Positions 60,463-64,000 of a stretch of 64,000 nucleotides of DNA are shown here, one piece after another (the first letter of the stretch is position 1; every line of letters begins with the position of its first letter). This DNA is from Methylosinus sp. H3A. GTDB lineage: Bacteria > Pseudomonadota > Alphaproteobacteria > Rhizobiales > Beijerinckiaceae. Below the pieces are notes generated by a model. The model did no database searches, was not told the DNA's origin, and saw nothing but the letters and a program-made list of their open reading frames with translations. A program made the position numbers and the translations under genes. The stretch is taken from positions 1,488,001-1,552,000 of the forward strand of contig NZ_JADNQW010000005.1 of assembly GCF_015709455.1 (NCBI RefSeq), read 5' to 3'.

Positions 60463-61101
60463 ATGACACCCCGGCTCGCGCCTCTCACGGTCGCCCTCGC
60501 TCTCGCTCTCGCCCTCTCCGCCTGCAATGGCGTGTCGCTCTCCACGCAATGGAAGCTTCGGTCCTATAGCCTTTCGACGGCGGATGTCTCGCCGCTGCGT
60601 ATCGCTCTGCGCGCGCCCGATTGGCTGGAGCCGACGCCGGTCGGCGCGCGCGTCGTCGCGACCTATTGGCGCGATGGCGAGGAGGAGGCGAAGCATGTTC
60701 TGACCATCCGCCTCGTCGCCGCCGCGCATGAGGAGGATCGTCACGCCCTCGCCGGGCTGGACGCGGCCGCGGCCGGAAATCTCGCGATCTTCGAAGCCGA
60801 CCGCCGCGATCTCGCCGCCATCCGCGCCGCGCAGGAGGAGGGAAATCGCTGGCGCGAGAGCGGCGCGAAATCGCATGGCTCTCTCGATATCGAGGGCGGC
60901 TTGTTCTGCCGCCACGCCGATATCCCCAAGGGGCCGCTGCTCGTCGACGTCTATGTGCATACGGATGACGCGCTCGGCTGGCTGCCCCTGCTGCTCGGCC
61001 ATGACGCTCATTCGCCCGGCGCGGACGAGAAAAAGCTCGACGATTTCATGCCGCCCTGCGCCGCCGCGCCGGCGAAACTCTCGGCAAAAGCGCGCAAATA
61101 A
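60463..61101 (+). CDS. Hypothetical lipoprotein
   Basis: The ATG at 60463 (MTPRLAPLTVALALALALSACNG) gives a classic lipoprotein signal with lipobox LSAC; frames opening at 60421 place the hydrophobic part too far in. The mature 192 residues are mixed alpha/beta, with DWLEPTPVGARVVATYWRDGEEEAKHVLTIRLVAA and a late CRHADIPKGPLLVDVYVHTDDALGWLPLL. No family recognised. Divergent from the DUF2975 gene. Confidence 0.7.
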   Translation: MTPRLAPLTVALALALALSACNGVSLSTQWKLRSYSLSTADVSPLRIALRAPDWLEPTPVGARVVATYWRDGEEEAKHVLTIRLVAAAHEEDRHALAGLDAAAAGNLAIFEADRRDLAAIRAAQEEGNRWRESGAKSHGSLDIEGGLFCRHADIPKGPLLVDVYVHTDDALGWLPLLLGHDAHSPGADEKKLDDFMPPCAAAPAKLSAKARK

Positions 61102-61305
61102 CCCGAAGACTTCGCTGTCCCGGGCGGACCGGGCGACGGGTGGGAGCCAGCGCGAGGGGGCCGCCCGCCGCCCGCTGGAGTGGGAGGCCGCTCGGCGGCT
61201 CGCCCGATTGCCCGGCGCCGCTGTCCGATCTCGCTGGCGCTGCCCCCCCGCGATCCGATATGATCCGCGCACACTGCCCACGGGCAGGGCTGGATAACCA
61301 AGTCA

Positions 61306-62007
61306 ATGAGCGGCGACGAACTTTCCGTCGGCTTCGAAATCTTCGAGATCATCTGGATCGATCTGCTTCTCTCCGGCGACAATGCGATCCTCATCGCGCT
61401 CGCCTGTCACAAGCTCCCGAAACAGCAACGACGATGGGGCATTTTGCTCGGCGCGGCCGGCGGCGTCCTATTGCGTATCGCCTTCGCCTTCGTCGTCATT
61501 CAGCTGATGTCCATTCCGGCGCTCAAAGCGGTCGGCGGGCTTTTGCTGCTCGGCGTCGCGACCAAGCTTTTGATCGACGAGACAGAGCATCACGTCGACG
61601 CGAAAGAGGATCTGTGGGGCGCGGTGGCGGCCATCGTCATGGCCGATGCGGTGATGTCGCTCGACAATGTCATCGCTATCGCCGGCGCCGCGCGCGGCTC
61701 CATGCCGCTCATCATTTTCGGTCTCGCGGTCTCGGTGCCGATCGTCGTCTTCGGCGCGGGATTGCTGATGCAGGCGCTGTCGCGCTTCCCGATTCTGATC
61801 TGGGCGGGCGCGGGCCTGCTCGGCTGGATTTCGGGCGAGCTCATCGCCGGCGATCCGATCTGGCAAAAGTTCGGCTGGGTCGCGCCCGAGCATTTCGAGC
61901 TCGCGGCCTCTGTCGCAGGCGCGGTTCTGGTGCTCGCGGCCGGCGGGATCGCGTCGAAGCTCGAGGAGCGCGCCGAGGCGCGGCGCAAGGCCCAGAGCGG
62001 AGACTGA
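61306..62007 (+). CDS. TerC-family integral membrane protein (YjbE type)
   Basis: A 233-residue, about seven-helix protein with the TerC motifs IDLLLSGDNAILIALAC (residues 18-34) and ADAVMSLDNVIAIAGAA (about residues 113-129). Members of this group are implicated in metal (manganese or calcium) export and metalation of exported enzymes. I looked for a yybP-ykoY manganese riboswitch in the leader and did not see one. Four bases from the next gene. Confidence 0.9.
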   Translation: MSGDELSVGFEIFEIIWIDLLLSGDNAILIALACHKLPKQQRRWGILLGAAGGVLLRIAFAFVVIQLMSIPALKAVGGLLLLGVATKLLIDETEHHVDAKEDLWGAVAAIVMADAVMSLDNVIAIAGAARGSMPLIIFGLAVSVPIVVFGAGLLMQALSRFPILIWAGAGLLGWISGELIAGDPIWQKFGWVAPEHFELAASVAGAVLVLAAGGIASKLEERAEARRKAQSGD

Positions 62008-62011
62008 TCGC

Positions 62012-62851
62012 ATGGCGCTCGCGCTGCTGAAATGGGCGCTGCTCGTCGTCGTCGCGACCTATTTCGTCGCGGCGGCGGGGCTCGGCCTGTTTCAGCGGCG
62101 CCTGCAATATCTGCCGGATACGCGCAATGTCTCGCCGCGCGAGGCGGGCCTCGAGGGCGTCGAGGAGCTGAGGCTCGCGACCTCCGACGGCGAGACGATC
62201 GTCGCCTGGCATGCGCCGCCGCGCGCCGGCCGGCCGGTGCTGCTCTATTTCCACGGCAACGCCGGCGCGCTCGTCGACCGAGTCGCGCGCTTCCGCAATT
62301 TCATGGCCGAGGGCTATGGTTTCCTCGCCATCGCCTATCGCGGCTATGGCGGCTCCAGCGGGGCGCCGACGCAAGAGGGCCTCTTGCATGACGCCGAGGC
62401 CGCCTATGCCGCCGCCCGCGAGCGCGGCTATGCGCCCGCTCGCATCGCCCTCGTCGGCGAATCGCTCGGCTCCGGCGTCGCCACCCAGCTCGCCGCGCGG
62501 CGGGAGGCGGCGGCGCTGGTGCTCGATTCGCCCTTCTCCTCGGCGGCGGATGTCGCCGAGACGCGCTACGGCTTTCTGCCCGTGCGTTGGATCATGCTGG
62601 ATCAGTTCCGCTCCGACCTCGCCATTCGCGACGTTCGCATGCCGGTGCTGATCGTCCATGGCGACAAGGACGGGGTGGTGCCGATCGCGCTCGGGCGCCG
62701 GCTCTTCGAGCTCGCCAATGAGCCGAAGACATTCGTCCTCGTGCCCGGCGGCCAGCATCTCGTCATCGGATTGGTGGATGTGTTTCCGCGCGTCGCGCGC
62801 TGGGTCGACGTCGCGCTCTCCACGCCGGGCCGGCTGGAGGCGAGCGACTGA
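62012..62851 (+). CDS. Membrane-anchored alpha/beta hydrolase (BEM46/ABHD13-like)
   Basis: A 279-residue hydrolase. An N-terminal hydrophobic helix (about residues 5-24) is followed by LQYLPDTRNVSP, the oxyanion motif YFHGNAGALVDRVARF, and the nucleophile serine in LVGESLGSGVATQLA. The Asp is in HGDKDGVVP and the His in GGQHLV. Probably an esterase/thioesterase or lipase at the membrane. Co-transcribed with terC. Confidence 0.87.
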   Translation: MALALLKWALLVVVATYFVAAAGLGLFQRRLQYLPDTRNVSPREAGLEGVEELRLATSDGETIVAWHAPPRAGRPVLLYFHGNAGALVDRVARFRNFMAEGYGFLAIAYRGYGGSSGAPTQEGLLHDAEAAYAAARERGYAPARIALVGESLGSGVATQLAARREAAALVLDSPFSSAADVAETRYGFLPVRWIMLDQFRSDLAIRDVRMPVLIVHGDKDGVVPIALGRRLFELANEPKTFVLVPGGQHLVIGLVDVFPRVARWVDVALSTPGRLEASD

Positions 62852-62860
62852 GCGCGTCGC

Positions 62861-63736
62861 TCAGCCGCGCGAGGCGCCTTGTCTCGCGATCGGCTGCTGC
62901 GGATCGAGCGCGAGAGCGCGCTGGTAGGATTCGGCCGCCTTTTGGCGATTGCCCTTGCGCTCATAGGCGAGGCCGAGCCAGGCCCAGGCCGGCGCGCTCT
63001 TATTGTCGACATTGAGCGCCGCGTTGAAATCCTCGATCGCCTTGTCGTAATTGCCGAGCGTCACCAGGCTCTCGCCGCGCGCCTGATAGGGCGCCGCCGC
63101 GAAGGGGTCGCGGTCGATGGCGTTGTCGAAATCGGTGACGGCGCGTTGATTGTCGCCGCGCTTTTGATGGATCAGCCCACGCGCGTGAAAAGCCTGGGCG
63201 CTCTCGGGATTGAGCTTGATCGCCGAATCGAGGTCGGCGAGCGCCTGATCGAGATTGCCCTGCGCGCGCAAGAGATTGGCGCGGCCGATATAGGCCGGCG
63301 CATGATTGGGATTGACGTCGATGGCGCGGTCGAAGTCGAGCCGCGCCTGATCGTTGCGGCCCGTCTGGCGGAAGGCCAGCGCGCGATTGGTGAAGGCGGC
63401 GGCGTTATTGGGCTCGATCTTGATCGCCTGCGAGAAATCGGTGATCGCCTCCTGGAACTGGCCGATCTTGGCCAGCGCTACGCCGCGCGTGTTGAACGCC
63501 TCGGCGCTCGGATTGCGGCGGACGACGTCGGAGAGCGAATCGATATTGGCGGAGGCGGCGCGGGGATCGGCGGCGTCCGTCTCGGCGAAGCCTCTTCCCG
63601 GCGGACGCAGCATGCCGGCGGTCTCACAGCCCGCGAGCGCGAGCAGGGTCAGCGCCGCAGCGCCCGCGCGCAGAGACGCGCGGCGGAAAAATGCGGGGGA
63701 CGTCCGGCGAACCGCCGAGCCGAGCGGCAATTCCAT
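62861..63736 (-). CDS. TPR-repeat lipoprotein
   Basis: A 291-residue protein with a lipobox (LALAGCETAG, Cys37) after a rather long leader, then about six tetratricopeptide repeats (for example AEAFNTRGVALAKIGQFQEA, APAYIGRANLLRAQGNLDQA, APAWAWLGLAYERKGNRQKA). Likely NlpI-like scaffold in the cell envelope. It converges on the hydrolase gene with 9 bases between stops. Confidence 0.88.
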   Translation of the reverse strand: MELPLGSAVRRTSPAFFRRASLRAGAAALTLLALAGCETAGMLRPPGRGFAETDAADPRAASANIDSLSDVVRRNPSAEAFNTRGVALAKIGQFQEAITDFSQAIKIEPNNAAAFTNRALAFRQTGRNDQARLDFDRAIDVNPNHAPAYIGRANLLRAQGNLDQALADLDSAIKLNPESAQAFHARGLIHQKRGDNQRAVTDFDNAIDRDPFAAAPYQARGESLVTLGNYDKAIEDFNAALNVDNKSAPAWAWLGLAYERKGNRQKAAESYQRALALDPQQPIARQGASRG

Positions 63737-63844
63737 TCCGTCCGACCTCCTCGAACAAAGTCCTGAAAGCGCGGAAAGCGCGATGACGATGATCTAAACC
63801 GGGCAATTCGGCGAGAATTCGACCGCGCGCCCGCTTTTCGCCGC

Positions 63845-64000
63845 TCAGCGGCCGCCGACGGCGGGCTTCGGCTTCATCGGCAGCAGGCCTTCGCGCTGCA
63901 GCTTCTTGCGGGCGAGCTTGCGCGCGCGGCGCACGGCCTCGGCCTTCTCGCGGGCCCGCTTCTCCGAGGGCTTCTCGTAATGGCCGCGGAGCTTCATCTC
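63845..64000 (-). CDS. rpsU: 30S ribosomal protein S21 (C-terminal part, cut by window end)
   Basis: Read on the minus strand, the last 156 bases encode [20 protein letters not shown], then [20 protein letters not shown], and a Pro/Lys tail ending in a stop. This is the C-terminal 51 residues of S21, a small basic protein near the anti-Shine-Dalgarno region of the 30S subunit. The 5' part lies outside the window. Confidence 0.95.
   Translation of the reverse strand, partial: EMKLRGHYEKPSEKRAREKAEAVRRARKLARKKLQREGLLPMKPKPAVGGR

Noticed and set aside
61102..61305. Possible yybP-ykoY manganese riboswitch before terC
   Set aside because: TerC genes often carry one, but I could not find its conserved core; only GC-rich inverted repeats are visible.

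Overview
The window is high-GC DNA with densely packed genes, almost certainly from an alphaproteobacterium of the order Hyphomicrobiales (Rhizobiales). The protein-level resemblance of the core genes (ccmI-ccmE-ccmF, secE-nusG-rplKAJL-rpoBC, infC, mtaB-dapF, rpsU) and the dispersed GC-rich extragenic palindromes fit that group. A Methylocystaceae/Beijerinckiaceae-like methylotroph is my best guess, but no diagnostic methane or methanol gene lies here. I saw no rRNA, tRNA, CRISPR array, transposase or prophage.

Layout. 1-6.6 kb (minus strand): cytochrome c maturation genes ccmI-ccmE-ccmF, then a DNA photolyase and an APC-type amino-acid permease. 6.9-8.5 kb: a luciferase-like flavin oxidoreductase converging on a secreted HbpS/GlcG-like protein, separated by two near-identical terminators. 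8.8-13.4 kb: a cupin/XRE regulator, a Family 2A encapsulin shell gene, its cysteine desulfurase cargo with a ~325-residue disordered N-terminal loading region, and an Rrf2-family regulator with a palindromic operator on its own promoter. 13.7-21.4 kb: an eight-gene, tightly spaced operon of exported proteins (DUF1549/DUF1553, DUF1501, two small c-type cytochromes, a dienelactone-hydrolase-like protein, a rhodanese-like protein lacking its cysteine, a peroxiredoxin, a cytochrome b561-type membrane protein). 21.5-29.5 kb: an IalB-like protein and a 2364-residue autotransporter. 29.5-35.6 kb: a methyltransferase, an M48 protease with a TPR-like C-terminus, a haloalkane-dehalogenase-like hydrolase, an isochorismatase-like hydrolase and a divergent GlxA/AraC regulator. 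35.6-51.6 kb: pdxA-rsmA, then secE-nusG-rplK-rplA, a PAS_5-like gene, and rplJ-rplL-rpoB-rpoC. 51.7-64 kb: mixed housekeeping and accessory genes (infC, FmdB-type zinc ribbon, DUF2239, PQQ-type sugar dehydrogenase, DUF1778/GNAT toxin-antitoxin pair, mtaB, dapF, GyrI-like protein, XRE/DUF2975 pair, TerC, hydrolase, TPR lipoprotein, and rpsU cut by the window end).

The most interesting part is 8.8-21.4 kb. The encapsulin/cysteine desulfurase pair is a sulfur-mobilising protein nanocompartment. An identical octamer, TTGTAGAC, sits upstream of the encapsulin gene, inside the palindromic operator of the rrf2 gene, and upstream of the eight-gene periplasmic redox operon. My inference is that one Rrf2 regulator controls all three, joining cytoplasmic sulfur storage to an undescribed periplasmic redox module. 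The encapsulin family itself is already known; the regulon and the periplasmic module are the parts I would call new.
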